A DNA stretch of 64,000 nt from Colwellia marinimaniae (GCF_002207865.1 NZ_BDQM01000008.1:62001-126000), one strand, 5' to 3'; shown: positions 39,783 to 48,843, counted from the first letter of the stretch. Notes: generated by a model from the sequence alone, not told the origin. A program made the numbers and translations.

Positions 39783-40571
39783 TTAACGAATAAAACGTTT
39801 TTTTGTTGAAACAAGGGCTAACATAACCAGCGAAAGCCAGGTTATAGAACCACCACTGTCTGCATTAATAAGGGTATTTTTAACAGGAATTAAATCGCTG
39901 TCAGTTACTTCAGAATTATCAATAATAGTTACATGTTCAATAACAACAAAATTTTCCATGCCGGGTGCTACCATGTCAGTACATTTCTGCTCATCAGCCA
40001 TTACCATAGGGATACCTTCTAAATCGCCATAAGTGCATAGCTTTAGTTGCGCTATTTTTGCCACTACTAACATGCCATCGCCAATAACCTGGCCAAAAAC
40101 GGTAAAACCACCGTTTTGTCGATCTAAATTATCGCTGTTATCGGCTAAGTTAAAAAACCATTGGTTAGTTGCACTATGAATATTGCCACCTTTTTTCGCC
40201 ATGGCAATGGTGCCTTTAACATTAGAATAAACAGGCTCGTTTATCACAGCAACATTCGATGAAAGCGGTGTTAATGGCCAGGTACCGGTAAATTGATAAC
40301 CGCCGCCTTGGACAATAAAGTCGGTAACGACTCGATGAACAACTGAATTGTTGTAATGGCCATCATTTAAATAAGTAAGGAAATTTTTCACCGTTGCTGG
40401 GGTAGTGGTATCAAACAAGTTAACTTGGAAAGTACCTTGTGATGTTTGAAATTCAACAATGGTAGCATTAGCCGTATTGGCAAAACCTAAACTTGCCGTG
40501 GCTATGCTGAGAAGGGCGAGTACTTTACGGGTGTTTGTTGTTATTGTTTTTTTAGTTATTGGTGTAAACAT
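39783..40571 (-). CDS. Secreted cyclophilin-type peptidyl-prolyl isomerase with a sorting-like tail
   Basis: The start ATG at 40571 gives a 262-residue protein with a signal sequence (LALLSIATASLGFANTANA). A cyclophilin core follows at about residues 35-215: TIVEFQTSQGTFQVNLFD, NSVVHRVVTDFIVQGGGYQ (with the substrate-groove residues) and TVFGQVIGDG. The C-terminal 25 residues contain SGGS, a hydrophobic stretch and KKR near the end. This is the pattern of GlyGly-CTERM signals, handled by rhombosortase-type proteases. That tail would keep it at the cell surface or in the envelope. No partner gene is visible here. Confidence 0.85.
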   Translation of the reverse strand: MFTPITKKTITTNTRKVLALLSIATASLGFANTANATIVEFQTSQGTFQVNLFDTTTPATVKNFLTYLNDGHYNNSVVHRVVTDFIVQGGGYQFTGTWPLTPLSSNVAVINEPVYSNVKGTIAMAKKGGNIHSATNQWFFNLADNSDNLDRQNGGFTVFGQVIGDGMLVVAKIAQLKLCTYGDLEGIPMVMADEQKCTDMVAPGMENFVVIEHVTIIDNSEVTDSDLIPVKNTLINADSGGSITWLSLVMLALVSTKKRFIR

Positions 40572-40918
40572 GGACAGCCTAATAGTGCGGTAAGTGGTTA
40601 TAAATCGTATCTCATAGTAAAGGCTGTGTTCGATGTTAACAAGTAGCTGTAGCACTTTAGTAACAATAGCAAGATATCACTAATACCATTTTCATTAAGT
40701 TTGTGATCTTGTTGTGCTCAGGACAAATATTTCAGCACAAGGCGCTCGATTGACCAATAGCGGGCTATTTTACCCCCACACGTGGGCAAGAACTTAGTGA
40801 TATTGCTATAATCCAAGGCATAGCTGAAAAGTACTGAGCTTTTTCTTGTTATACACTAAAGGAGGATTACACTAGCAGCTACTTTACTAACAACTTCTTC
40901 TAGAATTACGGAGTCCAT
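40572..40918. other. Intergenic region with a MITE-like element
   Basis: This 347-bp gap holds the element at 40681-40811 and, beyond it, the likely promoter of the small secreted-protein gene. No additional gene is seen. Confidence 0.55.
40681..40811. mobile_element. Small MITE-like element related to that at 27434
   Basis: The left end TAATACCATTTTCATTAAGTTTGTG and the inverted right end TTATAGCAATATCACTAAGTTCTTG match at about 18 of 25 positions. The left end also resembles the ATACCAA..CATTAAGTT end at 27434. At 131 bp without a reading frame it is probably a decayed or internally deleted relative. Confidence 0.5.
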
Positions 40919-41314
40919 ATGAAAAAAATATTTTTAGTCAGTATTATTCTGCTTTCATTATCACTATCTAGCCTTGCTCAGGCCAATGTTAAGCTGGGTG
41001 TGGCGGTAGACATGGACTTAAGTATTGTTGCACAAATTGATCGCTATAATATCATCTTAGGTGATAGTGGCTTTGCCGTTGATTATTTAGTGAAAACCGG
41101 TAACTTTGATAATAAAACACCATTATCTTGGTATTTTGCGGGCGGTGGTTGGGCTGGTTGGAATCATGGTTATGGTGTACGTGCTCCGATAGGCGTTGCT
41201 TGGTACTTTGCTAAAGGTTGGGATGTATATGGGCAAGTACAACCGGTAGCAAACTTTGATAGTGATTTTAAATTCAGTGTTGATGGCGCCGTAGGTGTGC
41301 GCTTTTCCTTTTAA
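40919..41314 (+). CDS. Small outer-membrane-type secreted protein
   Basis: The 131-residue protein has an ideal signal peptide (KKIFLVSIILLSLSLSSLAQA). A short beta-rich domain follows with LGVAVDMDLSIVAQI and SWYFAGGGWAGWNHGYGVRAP, ending GVRFSF. The terminal Phe and alternating strands suggest a small barrel or a surface beta protein. Family not recognised. It stands alone with a hairpin terminator downstream. Confidence 0.7.
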   Translation: MKKIFLVSIILLSLSLSSLAQANVKLGVAVDMDLSIVAQIDRYNIILGDSGFAVDYLVKTGNFDNKTPLSWYFAGGGWAGWNHGYGVRAPIGVAWYFAKGWDVYGQVQPVANFDSDFKFSVDGAVGVRFSF

Positions 41315-41348
41315 GGAACTAAAAAATTAGTTTGATAAATATAGAGAA

Positions 41349-41373
41349 AGGGCCTTTAAGGCTCTTTTTTTTA
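41349..41373 (+). terminator. Terminator after the small secreted protein
   Basis: GGGCC-TTTAA-GGCTC (41350-41364; one G-T wobble) is followed by a run of eight Ts, 35 bases after the stop codon. Confidence 0.7.
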
Positions 41374-41393
41374 TGCCAAATCAATAATTATAA

Positions 41394-42108
41394 ATGCCAA
41401 ATAAAATACACTCAAGGCATCAAATCAAAGAGAGCAACTCGTTATGCGCTGGCGTTATTTTACTGATTATTATATTACTAGTCGCTTCAGGGCTTGTTTA
41501 CTTACATAAATATAAAGCTACCTTAGTTAATACTCAGCCAATAGAGCTGGCACTATGGTATAAACCTGAATATAAGCGCAAGTGTGATTGCATAATATGT
41601 TTAAACTGCGCAGTGAGATGCAGGCAGTTGAGTTTTATGCGGAAAATGAAGATGCTGAACATTTACATAAATGGACTGGGCAACTTAATGAACATTACCT
41701 TAAAATTGGGGATATGCTACACACTTGGCAAAAAAATGGTCGTTGAAAGCCATGTCTGAGATGATCAAAGCGAACGAGCAAGGAGACTTCAACACGGTAT
41801 TGGCTAAAAATAGCTGTGTTGTAGTTAGGTGTTGGTAATATAGTAAGCTATTGATTTTACAGTGAGTGTTGGTGGTGTGATAAAAGCGAGCGTCACAAGC
41901 ATGGATGCTTGTGCAGAGCCCCATGGATGGGTTTATGCGTCTCGCTTGTTTACTCGCCCATACTAAACAACAACAGAGCCCTAAAAATACAGCCTTGCAG
42001 CAAAGTTGTAATGCCTGTCATGATGACTATCAAGCAATTACCGCTTTGACTTACCGAACTCTAGACTTTAGCGGCATTCAAATATTCAACATAACTAAGC
42101 CTGGCTGA
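41394..42108 (+). pseudogene. Cytochrome c pseudogene, frameshifted and split by an insertion
   Basis: The conceptual product begins with a membrane anchor or signal (LCAGVILLIIILLVASGLVYL). A frame break near 41590 is followed by MFKLRSEMQAVEFYAENEDA, then YLKIGDMLHTWQKNGR. A second break near 41745 leads to KAMSEMIKANEQGDFNTVLAKN. At 41812 a 169-bp element interrupts it. After the element the original frame resumes with QSCNACHDDYQAITALTYRT, whose CNACH is a haem c motif. It reads as a small membrane-anchored mono-haem cytochrome, clearly inactivated by two one-base losses and the insertion. The stop is at 42106-42108. Confidence 0.8.
41812..41980. mobile_element. 169-bp MITE-like element with 8-bp target duplication
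   Basis: It is flanked on both sides by the identical octamer CTAAAAAT (41804-41811 and 41981-41988). The ends are imperfect inverted repeats (AGCTGTGTTGTAGTT versus GGCTCTGTTGTTGTT, 12 of 15). Inside is a 9-bp hairpin CACAAGCAT-GG-ATGCTTGTG (41894-41913). Its last 65 bases match 55 of 65 bases of the element at 58575-58784. It encodes no protein. The 8-bp duplication and GGCTCTGTT end resemble several insertion-sequence families (IS6 and ISL3 types); the parent is not in the window. Confidence 0.88.
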
Positions 42109-42221
42109 TTTAGTTAAACATTAATTGTTGTCAATACATGTCGCTATAGTACTATCAAGGTGCAAATTAATGGTCAAACACTTTCTTTGGTGAGTGGGCT
42201 TTAGCTAGGAATATTGCAGAA

Positions 42222-44156
42222 CTAAGTTTCGTTGGCAATAACAGTTTGGTTTCTGCCTTGATCTTTAGCTTGAAATAAAGCCATATCGGCATTATTAAAT
42301 AGTTGCTTAAAGCTATCTTGTTTGTCAGTTAACTGTGCAATGCCAAAGCTTGCGGTAATTTGTAGAGGCTTACTGTTGACCATTATTACTTTATGCTCGA
42401 TAGCATGCCTTATACGTTCAGCTATTTCATATGCTTGAGCAGAAGAAGCTTCGGGTAAAATAAGTAAAAACTCCTCTCCACCTATACGACCTAAAATATC
42501 ATGTGCTCTGACATATTTATTGGCTGTTGATGAAATTTCCTTTAAAGCGATATCACCACCGGCATGACCAAAACTTTCATTGACCTGTTTGAAATGATCC
42601 ACGTCGAATATGATCATAGCAAAGTTCTGCTTGGCCTTTATCGCTTGTAGTAACATTTTCTGAGCATAAATAAAGGTATATCGACGGTTTGCTAGTTCAG
42701 TTAAGGTGTCAGTGTTAGCTATTTTCTGAAGAGCTTTACTATTAAGTATTTGTCGATAAATAAAATAAAACAGTACCAGCACAAATAATAAAATAATTAT
42801 GATGATCATATTTTGTAATTTCTGTTGTTGTACCGCATTCTCTAGAGCCGCTTTATTTAATGCCTTATCTTGCTCTAATAATTTGTTGGTCAAAATTGCT
42901 TGGTCGGTATCGAACATGACTTTATATTTTGAACGTACAGTTTCGCGCTCAGTGTTATAATAAATTTTTAAAAGTTCTCTTGCTTGTTCTTGTTTGAAGT
43001 ATGCTGTTTTATAGTCTTCTTTAATAATTGCAACCTTGCCTTGTAAATCATAAAGCTGAATATACCAACTAAGTGCATTATGCTTACCTAAAGGTGCAAG
43101 TATCGCTTCAACTCTAGTTAATGCCTCTATTGCTGCATTTATGTTGTCATCAGCAATTTCAAGTTTAGCTGCTAAGACAATTGCGCCAATTTCTGCTGCA
43201 GGGTTTTCATAGTCAGGATTTACTTCTTTGTATTTATGCCAAAAGATACGGGCTTTGTCGTGTTGTTGAGAGCGATGATAAGTATCAGCTAACCCTAGAT
43301 ATGCTAAGTAAACGTACTCTGTTTTATTGTTTTCTTTTGTTAATTCGATAACTCTTAGATAAGTCGCCTCAGCTTTTGAGTAATCCTTTTTACGCAGGTG
43401 AATTTTGGCTAAAACATTTTGTACAAACAACTCATCAAAATAATATTGATGTTTTTTAAAATAATCACTGGCTTCTGTTGCTAACTTTATTGCATTAATA
43501 TCGTCAAATAAAAGAGAGTAGGAGTTAGCCATTTCAGCTTTTAAATAAGCTAAGCCTAACTCATCACCTATCTTTTCAAGTTGTAAGTAAGCTTGATGAT
43601 AATGCTTCAGGGCTAGAGTATCTTTATGATTCATTGAATATGAGTAAGCCATGTAAGCATAGCTTTCAGCAAGGAGTTTTGAGTTTTCATTTGCTTTAGC
43701 ATACTTCTCCGCGAGCAAGTATTTCTCCATTGCCTGCTCGGAATTACCCAATTCATCCATGATGCTACCTTGAGTCAGTAACATTGAAATACCGGTATCA
43801 GTCTTTAAATCTACTTTTAGAGCATATGCTTGGTCTAGTAATCCTTGACTTACTTTGTAGTGCCCTAATATGAGGTTATGTAGTGCCATCTTGCTAAATA
43901 TGGTGGCTTTATCAAAATCTGTCATTTGTTGATGATGTTCAGCTAAAAGTTTTTTAGAGAAGGCAAGAGCCAATGCCGGATCTTTCTTATTCAACTCATC
44001 AATTTGACTAAAAGGCTTTTGCATTCCCGCAGAGGGCTCCTCAAAAGTATAGCTATTACCGTTTAAACTAAAACACATACAAATAATAGCTGCAAAAATG
44101 TTAAAGAACTTTGCTCTTATGCTAGCTACTTTGCTTATTTTAATTCTGTTTATCAT
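42222..44156 (-). CDS. TPR-containing GGDEF diguanylate cyclase
   Basis: The 644-residue protein has an N-terminal signal (IFAAIICMCFSLNGNSYT). TPR-type helical repeats follow in the periplasm (about 40-400, for example QGLLDQAYALKVDL, AEATYLRVIELTKENN), then a membrane helix (about 445-468, IIIIILLFVLVLFYFIY) and a cytoplasmic GGDEF domain. The active site is GGEEF in GRIGGEEFLLIL, and the inhibitory I-site RAHD lies five residues before it. It should make cyclic di-GMP with product inhibition, controlled by a periplasmic TPR sensor. It stands alone with no EAL partner. Confidence 0.93.
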   Translation of the reverse strand: MINRIKISKVASIRAKFFNIFAAIICMCFSLNGNSYTFEEPSAGMQKPFSQIDELNKKDPALALAFSKKLLAEHHQQMTDFDKATIFSKMALHNLILGHYKVSQGLLDQAYALKVDLKTDTGISMLLTQGSIMDELGNSEQAMEKYLLAEKYAKANENSKLLAESYAYMAYSYSMNHKDTLALKHYHQAYLQLEKIGDELGLAYLKAEMANSYSLLFDDINAIKLATEASDYFKKHQYYFDELFVQNVLAKIHLRKKDYSKAEATYLRVIELTKENNKTEYVYLAYLGLADTYHRSQQHDKARIFWHKYKEVNPDYENPAAEIGAIVLAAKLEIADDNINAAIEALTRVEAILAPLGKHNALSWYIQLYDLQGKVAIIKEDYKTAYFKQEQARELLKIYYNTERETVRSKYKVMFDTDQAILTNKLLEQDKALNKAALENAVQQQKLQNMIIIIILLFVLVLFYFIYRQILNSKALQKIANTDTLTELANRRYTFIYAQKMLLQAIKAKQNFAMIIFDVDHFKQVNESFGHAGGDIALKEISSTANKYVRAHDILGRIGGEEFLLILPEASSAQAYEIAERIRHAIEHKVIMVNSKPLQITASFGIAQLTDKQDSFKQLFNNADMALFQAKDQGRNQTVIANET

Positions 44157-44474
44157 AGAGCTAGCTCTCGGGCAGTTTTATTTGTTAGTTATTACTTTAC
44201 TGGAAATGAGCAGATAAAAATAGCGCATTTGTTCTAATTATAGCTGTTTGCCAAATAATAATTTTTAGTCATTATAAAGTCCAAGGATATCGCTTTGTAA
44301 ACCTTGAAACCTTACTCGGTATAAGTGATAAACATTAATTTAAGCCTGTTGATTTACAAGTCAGTAAAGGCTATATAAGGGTTAAAATGGCAATTCAAGT
44401 TAGATGAATCATACTTATTGAGCTAATAGATATACTTTATTAAGTGTGATTTTTTCTCAATTGGAGACATTGTT
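44157..44474. other. Intergenic region between divergent genes
   Basis: This 318-bp AT-rich gap lies between the GGDEF gene (leftward) and the small gene at 44475 (rightward). A GGAGAC ribosome-binding site for the latter is at its right edge. No gene or repeat was recognised. Confidence 0.5.
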
Positions 44475-44789
44475 ATGATGATTGCAAGATGGTGTATTGA
44501 TGCAAAATTTGGCCACAAGCCAGAAGTAGTTGAAGCTCTTAGCCGATGGTTTGATGAAATAGGCTCTCAAATAGGCTGGACTAAAGAGAACTCTCGAATT
44601 TTAGTGGGTTCAGTTGGGGCATTAGAGTCGAGTATTATTTCAGAAGTGACCATTGAAAACTTAACTCAGCTCAATGATGCTTGGCAAAAGTTGGCTGAGA
44701 TTGATGCTCATAAAGAGTGGAGTAAAACCCTAGAACCCCATGTGGTTTCAGGCACAGCAAAATGGGAGATTTATCGCATTATTGAGTGA
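44475..44789 (+). CDS. Small ferredoxin-fold-like protein, possibly DUF6176
   Basis: This soluble 104-residue protein begins MMIARWCIDAKFGHKPEVVEAL and ends GTAKWEIYRIIE. Its beta-alpha-beta pattern with a central helix suggests a dimeric ferredoxin-like fold of the NIPSNAP or DUF6176 kind. That assignment rests on pattern only. A GGAGAC site precedes the ATG. It is a single-gene unit ending at a strong shared terminator. Confidence 0.6.
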   Translation: MMIARWCIDAKFGHKPEVVEALSRWFDEIGSQIGWTKENSRILVGSVGALESSIISEVTIENLTQLNDAWQKLAEIDAHKEWSKTLEPHVVSGTAKWEIYRIIE

Positions 44790-44827
44790 ATTATTGAATG
44801 AGTTATTGAATAAATTTCGAGTGAAAG

Positions 44828-44869
44828 TAAGCTGCTATTGATAAACCTATCGTTATTAATAGCAGCTTA
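44828..44869. terminator. Bidirectional terminator
   Basis: TAAGCTGCTATTGATAA (44828-44844) and TTATTAATAGCAGCTTA (44853-44869) form a 17-bp stem with one G-T pair and an 8-base loop. It lies between the convergent small gene and the sensor kinase gene. Confidence 0.82.
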
Positions 44870-44952
44870 ACAGCAGATTAAGAATGATGGGGCATATTCA
44901 CCAGAAAATCTATTCTCTCCATCAATGTCCTTGCCGACAAAGCGACTCTATT

Positions 44953-46461
44953 TTAGCTCGATTCTGCCTGTTGAGCTAATACGGGTATCAATAATGAAAA
45001 GCTACTGCCATTACCAAGCTCACTTTTAACTATTAATTCCGAATTAAGTACTTGCGATAGCTTTTGGCAAATAGCTAGCCCCAAGCCAGTATGTTGGATA
45101 TTATCTTCAATGGCATTACTGGCCCTATATCTAGCATCAAATATGTAGGCGATATCCTCTTTACTTATACCGCTGCCATTATCGGTAATACTTACTTTAA
45201 CTTGTGTGCTGAGCTGCGTAACTGTCATCACTATTTCACCGCCAAGGCCAGTATGTCTGATGGCGTTTTCTAATAAATTGCTCATGATTCGCTCTAATTT
45301 AGCTATGTCAGAGTAAACAATATATTGGCAAGGCTGAGGTGTTAACGTTAACGAAATCTGCTTATCGGCAGCTTTTAAGGTGAATTTAGCCAGTATGTCA
45401 TGTAAAAGTTCGCCAATGACAAAGGTTTCTAAATTAACGGTTACTTGACCATTTTCTAAATGAGCCAATTCAAAAATTTGATCGATAAGGCGCTTTAACT
45501 GCTCGACGTTACGCTGCACTGTCGCTAAATAATCTTGTTGCTCGGCGCTGGATAAGTCATCGCCCTTAAGCGCTAAAGTCTCAATATAGCCTTGTATAGT
45601 CGCTAACGGTGTCCGTAGATCATGAGACAAGTGTGCTAATAATTCTCGGCGTATTCTGTCATTTTCAGTCAATAATGCAAATTGCTGGTTAATTTGTCTA
45701 ACCATATCGTTAAAAGTAGCGCCGAGAAAATGCACTTCATTATGGTTAATACCATGGCTGGCCGCTGAACCCCATTGCTTGAGCTGAACTTTAGTTTGAT
45801 CAAACTGCACCGCTTTAAGCGCTTGCATTTGTTGTGCTAGCTCTTTTACCGGTTGAGTAAAATAGTGAAATACCGCTAGTAAAACCAGCAGCAGTAATAA
45901 TAAGCTGGCGAGTACAAATGCGCCGTATTTTTGTAAGTCTTTATCGGCTTGTACTTGGCTAAAAATTGAATCATAAATTTCGCTACCAATAATAATATAT
46001 AAATAACCCTGTAGTAGTTCACCTTGATAAACAGGGGCGATAGAAAATATTTTTTTATGGTTTATATCTCTAGGGTCATCACCAAAAACCGGGGTTTTTT
46101 TCGGGTTAGCAATAAGTTGTTTTAACGGTATTAGCGATACCGACTGGCGTTTTATTTTAGTGGCCTCGGCGGAATAAGTTAAAATCTTACCTTGGGCATC
46201 GAGAAAGTAAAATTCAAAGGCTGGACCTAACAGCATTAAGGTATGAAAAAGGTTTGCTAATGCCGCTTTATCATAAACGCCGTCTTGCAATAGTGGATTA
46301 TCATGGGCTAAATGTTCGGCTAAGTGTAAGTGCAACTTTTGCTCAGCTTGGTACTTAGACTGCTGTACTAGGGAATTACTCCAATAAACCAGTAGTGATG
46401 CCATCATCATGAAAGCAGCACAGAGTATTAATGCTAAGCGTTGATAAAGCGATATTTTCAT
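44953..46461 (-). CDS. Membrane sensor histidine kinase
   Basis: The 502-residue protein has an N-terminal membrane helix (LALILCAAFMMMASLLVYW), then a periplasmic sensing domain (about 30-170) and a second membrane helix near 178-198 (FVLASLLLLLLVLLAVF). A HAMP-like linker follows, then HisKA with the phosphorylated His in LAHLSHDLRTPLATIQG, and a HATPase domain with N-box NLLENAIRHT and GLGLAICQKL. It follows its response regulator on the same strand after 28 bases. The pair lies downstream of two spondin-domain genes. The stimulus is unknown. Confidence 0.94.
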   Translation of the reverse strand: MKISLYQRLALILCAAFMMMASLLVYWSNSLVQQSKYQAEQKLHLHLAEHLAHDNPLLQDGVYDKAALANLFHTLMLLGPAFEFYFLDAQGKILTYSAEATKIKRQSVSLIPLKQLIANPKKTPVFGDDPRDINHKKIFSIAPVYQGELLQGYLYIIIGSEIYDSIFSQVQADKDLQKYGAFVLASLLLLLLVLLAVFHYFTQPVKELAQQMQALKAVQFDQTKVQLKQWGSAASHGINHNEVHFLGATFNDMVRQINQQFALLTENDRIRRELLAHLSHDLRTPLATIQGYIETLALKGDDLSSAEQQDYLATVQRNVEQLKRLIDQIFELAHLENGQVTVNLETFVIGELLHDILAKFTLKAADKQISLTLTPQPCQYIVYSDIAKLERIMSNLLENAIRHTGLGGEIVMTVTQLSTQVKVSITDNGSGISKEDIAYIFDARYRASNAIEDNIQHTGLGLAICQKLSQVLNSELIVKSELGNGSSFSLLIPVLAQQAESS

Positions 46462-46489
46462 CTAAAGTAAGTCCTTATTATCCTACTAG

Positions 46490-47266
46490 CTAAGAAGCTG
46501 CCGGTGGCATTACCCCGGCTGAATTAAGTTTATAACCAACGCCCCAGACGGTTTGGATTATTTTTGGCTCAGTACTGTTTTCCTCAAGCTTGCTTCTGAG
46601 ACGATTAATATGAGAATTCACTGTGTGTTCATAGCCATTGTGGTGGTAACCCCAAACACCATCAAGTAATTGCGCGCGCGAAAACACCTGATCAGGGTGT
46701 TGGCAGAAAAAATCTATTAACTCAAACTCTGTCGCGGTTAAGTGGATGGTTTTATTTTTATAGGTTACCTGGTGATACCTATGGTCAATATGAAGTTGCC
46801 CGATACTTACTCCATTTTTCTCTAGTTCAGTGGAGCCTAGTGGTGTTGCTGTTACTTGCTCTGGCTGATTATGTTTGTCAGCATTTTTGGCCTTAATGGC
46901 ATGCACTCGGCGTAATTGACTCCTAACTCGGGCCTGTAATTCTCGAATGCTAAACGGTTTAGTCATGTAATCATCAGCCCCTAGCTCAAGCCCCAACACA
47001 CGGTCTATTTCCGAGGTTTTAGCGGTCAGCATAATAATGGATTGTAACGGTTTAGCTTGTCTAACTTGCCGACAAATATCTAGCCCGCTAATGCCTGGTA
47101 ACATCACATCAAGTAAAATAAGTTGATAGTCTTGTGTTAAGGCTTGTTGTAGTGCTTGCTCACCTTGGGTACAAATATCACAGTGCAGGTCTAACTCAGA
47201 CAAGTGCACTTTAATGAGCTTAGCAATATCAATTTCGTCTTCAATGATTAAAATTTTATCTTTCAT
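46490..47266 (-). CDS. OmpR-family response regulator
   Basis: The 258-residue regulator has a receiver domain (phosphoacceptor Asp in LILLDVMLPGISG, near residue 53; conserved Lys in YMTKPFSIREL). A winged-helix DNA-binding domain follows at about 155-250 (HLTATEFELIDFFCQHP, HTVNSHINRLRSKLE, IQTVWGVGYKL). The linker of about 35 residues between the domains is longer than usual. Co-transcribed with the kinase downstream; targets may include the spondin-like genes upstream. Confidence 0.95.
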   Translation of the reverse strand: MKDKILIIEDEIDIAKLIKVHLSELDLHCDICTQGEQALQQALTQDYQLILLDVMLPGISGLDICRQVRQAKPLQSIIMLTAKTSEIDRVLGLELGADDYMTKPFSIRELQARVRSQLRRVHAIKAKNADKHNQPEQVTATPLGSTELEKNGVSIGQLHIDHRYHQVTYKNKTIHLTATEFELIDFFCQHPDQVFSRAQLLDGVWGYHHNGYEHTVNSHINRLRSKLEENSTEPKIIQTVWGVGYKLNSAGVMPPAAS

Positions 47267-47296
47267 ATGGTGGCCAATAAGTGGCCAAAGCCACCT

Positions 47297-47344
47297 ATAG
47301 CAAGCAAACTAATTAACTGTTCAATTAATTAATCCGCTTGCTAT
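47297..47344 (-). terminator. Possible terminator after the first spondin-domain gene
   Basis: ATAGCAAGC (47297-47305) and GCTTGCTAT (47336-47344) pair perfectly, with further AATTAA/TTAATT pairing inside the loop. It lies between the spondin gene and the response regulator. Confidence 0.5.
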
Positions 47345-47358
47345 CTTGACCTAGCGCA

Positions 47359-48114
47359 CTACTTAGTTCGAGTAATGGTTAATTTAACGGCAGGGTTATC
47401 AAAACGATGCGCCTGCGTTAATACTGAGCTAGATAAACCATCATCTTTACTCACCACGCCAGAATGATAGCCGACTAAGTCGATATCGTTGCGAGCTGCA
47501 TCAAAACCCACGCCGCCGTCTGCAGGTCCTGGAATGGTACCTACGGCTTCGTTATTGAGCTCTGTGCCAGCATCATAAACATTTAACTGCCATGATTTTT
47601 CTTGGTTAAGCACTAATGTTGATATATCTACTCCAGTAAGACCCGAGAAAGCATCATTTGTATTCACCAACATAGTGACAACGGTTAAATAATTTGCCAT
47701 AGGCTCAGTGGTGCTAATATGTAAAGTGACGCTAGCCCCCGGTGGTAAAGGGCCATCACTCATTGTGCTGGCTAGATTACTCTCTAGGGCTAGGAAGTCA
47801 CTATTATCACCACCTTCGGCTAATTTTTCTAAGGCGACAGAGGCACTTTGGCCCACTTGCCACATTTTACTATCACCGTGCAGTGCCACTGCTATAGGTG
47901 ATAAAGGTTGGCCATAGGTTAAATTAGTGAGGGTTATTGAATAACTATATTCCATCGGCGGTTGCACCAGCGGAGTATAATTATCATCACCGTTATTGTA
48001 GCTATCACCACAAGCGGCTAAGCCTAGCGTCAGTAAACTAGTAATAACAATTTGATAAATAGAGTTTTTAGCTGTATTTTTGTGAATGTTCTTATGAGCG
48101 TTAAAGGTTAACAT
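47359..48114 (-). CDS. Spondin-domain lipoprotein
   Basis: The 251-residue lipoprotein has a lipobox (TLGLAACGDS). A spondin_N-like domain follows, starting YSITLTNLTYGQPLSPIAVALH. It contains SVALEKLAEGGDNSDF, LPPGASVTLHIST and TMLVNTNDAFSGLTGVDIS. A metal-binding acidic pattern (YDAGTELNNEAVG) comes later. The next gene upstream is a paralogue with nine bases between them. Bacterial spondin domains are extracytoplasmic; function unknown. Confidence 0.82.
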   Translation of the reverse strand: MLTFNAHKNIHKNTAKNSIYQIVITSLLTLGLAACGDSYNNGDDNYTPLVQPPMEYSYSITLTNLTYGQPLSPIAVALHGDSKMWQVGQSASVALEKLAEGGDNSDFLALESNLASTMSDGPLPPGASVTLHISTTEPMANYLTVVTMLVNTNDAFSGLTGVDISTLVLNQEKSWQLNVYDAGTELNNEAVGTIPGPADGGVGFDAARNDIDLVGYHSGVVSKDDGLSSSVLTQAHRFDNPAVKLTITRTK

Positions 48115-48123
48115 GATGCACCC

Positions 48124-48843
48124 CTATAGCACGGTAATGGTGAGTTTAGCGACAGGATTTAACCAACGTTGTACGCTATTGTTAATATCGCTTTTGCCAG
48201 CTGACATATCATCATCCCCTAGGCTGCCACGGTGAATATGCACTTTGTTATTCGCTTCCATGTCGGTAACGCCAGTGCCATTCATGCCTATGCTGGCATC
48301 AAGGGGCGGTGGCACTGGCATGCCTACTTCTCCTGGAACGCCACTGCCACGGATTTCATCGTTCGCTTCTGTGCCGGCATCATAGGCATTTAAAAATACC
48401 GTATAAGTGCCAGCTTCGTCAGGTATTTCCCAGCTATCTAAGCCAACAAAACCGTCGTTAGAAGGCAATATCATCGCGGCAAGTGACAGATGGGTATTGC
48501 CGCTATCGTTGGTTAAGGTAAAGCTTGCTGACATCGCTGGAGCTAATAAACCACCCGCTGGGTTTTCATTTATATTGGCGTCAGCATTACTTAATAGGCT
48601 GACTAAGCCAGATATATCACCGCCTTCGGCCATTGCTTGTAGCTCAGTACTGGCCATATCGCTCAGCATAAAGAGTCGACTTTCATTACTGTGGGCGGCG
48701 GTAACCACTGGGGTGAAATGCAATCCCTGGGTTAAATTAGTGACAGTAATGGCTAATTCTTGTGCCATCGTTGTGGTACTGGCTAGCGCGAGTGCTAGCA
48801 GAGTTAAGGTGGCTTTTATTGGCGATTGCTTGATTACTTTCAT
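48124..48843 (-). CDS. Secreted spondin-domain protein
   Basis: The 239-residue protein has a Sec signal (LTLLALALASTTTMAQ) in place of the lipobox of its paralogue. The same motifs are present: LAITVTNLTQGLHFTPVVTAAH, ELQAMAEGGDIS, LAPAMSASFTL, AMILPSNDGFVGLDSW and YDAGTEANDEIRG. The two clearly arose by duplication. A good AAGGAAAG site precedes the ATG. It is probably the first gene of the cluster that ends in the two-component system. Confidence 0.84.
   Translation of the reverse strand: MKVIKQSPIKATLTLLALALASTTTMAQELAITVTNLTQGLHFTPVVTAAHSNESRLFMLSDMASTELQAMAEGGDISGLVSLLSNADANINENPAGGLLAPAMSASFTLTNDSGNTHLSLAAMILPSNDGFVGLDSWEIPDEAGTYTVFLNAYDAGTEANDEIRGSGVPGEVGMPVPPPLDASIGMNGTGVTDMEANNKVHIHRGSLGDDDMSAGKSDINNSVQRWLNPVAKLTITVL

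Noticed and set aside
41394..41759. The 121-residue open frame taken as an intact gene
   Set aside because: Its second half is a shifted frame of the broken cytochrome gene; the real coding sense lies in another frame.
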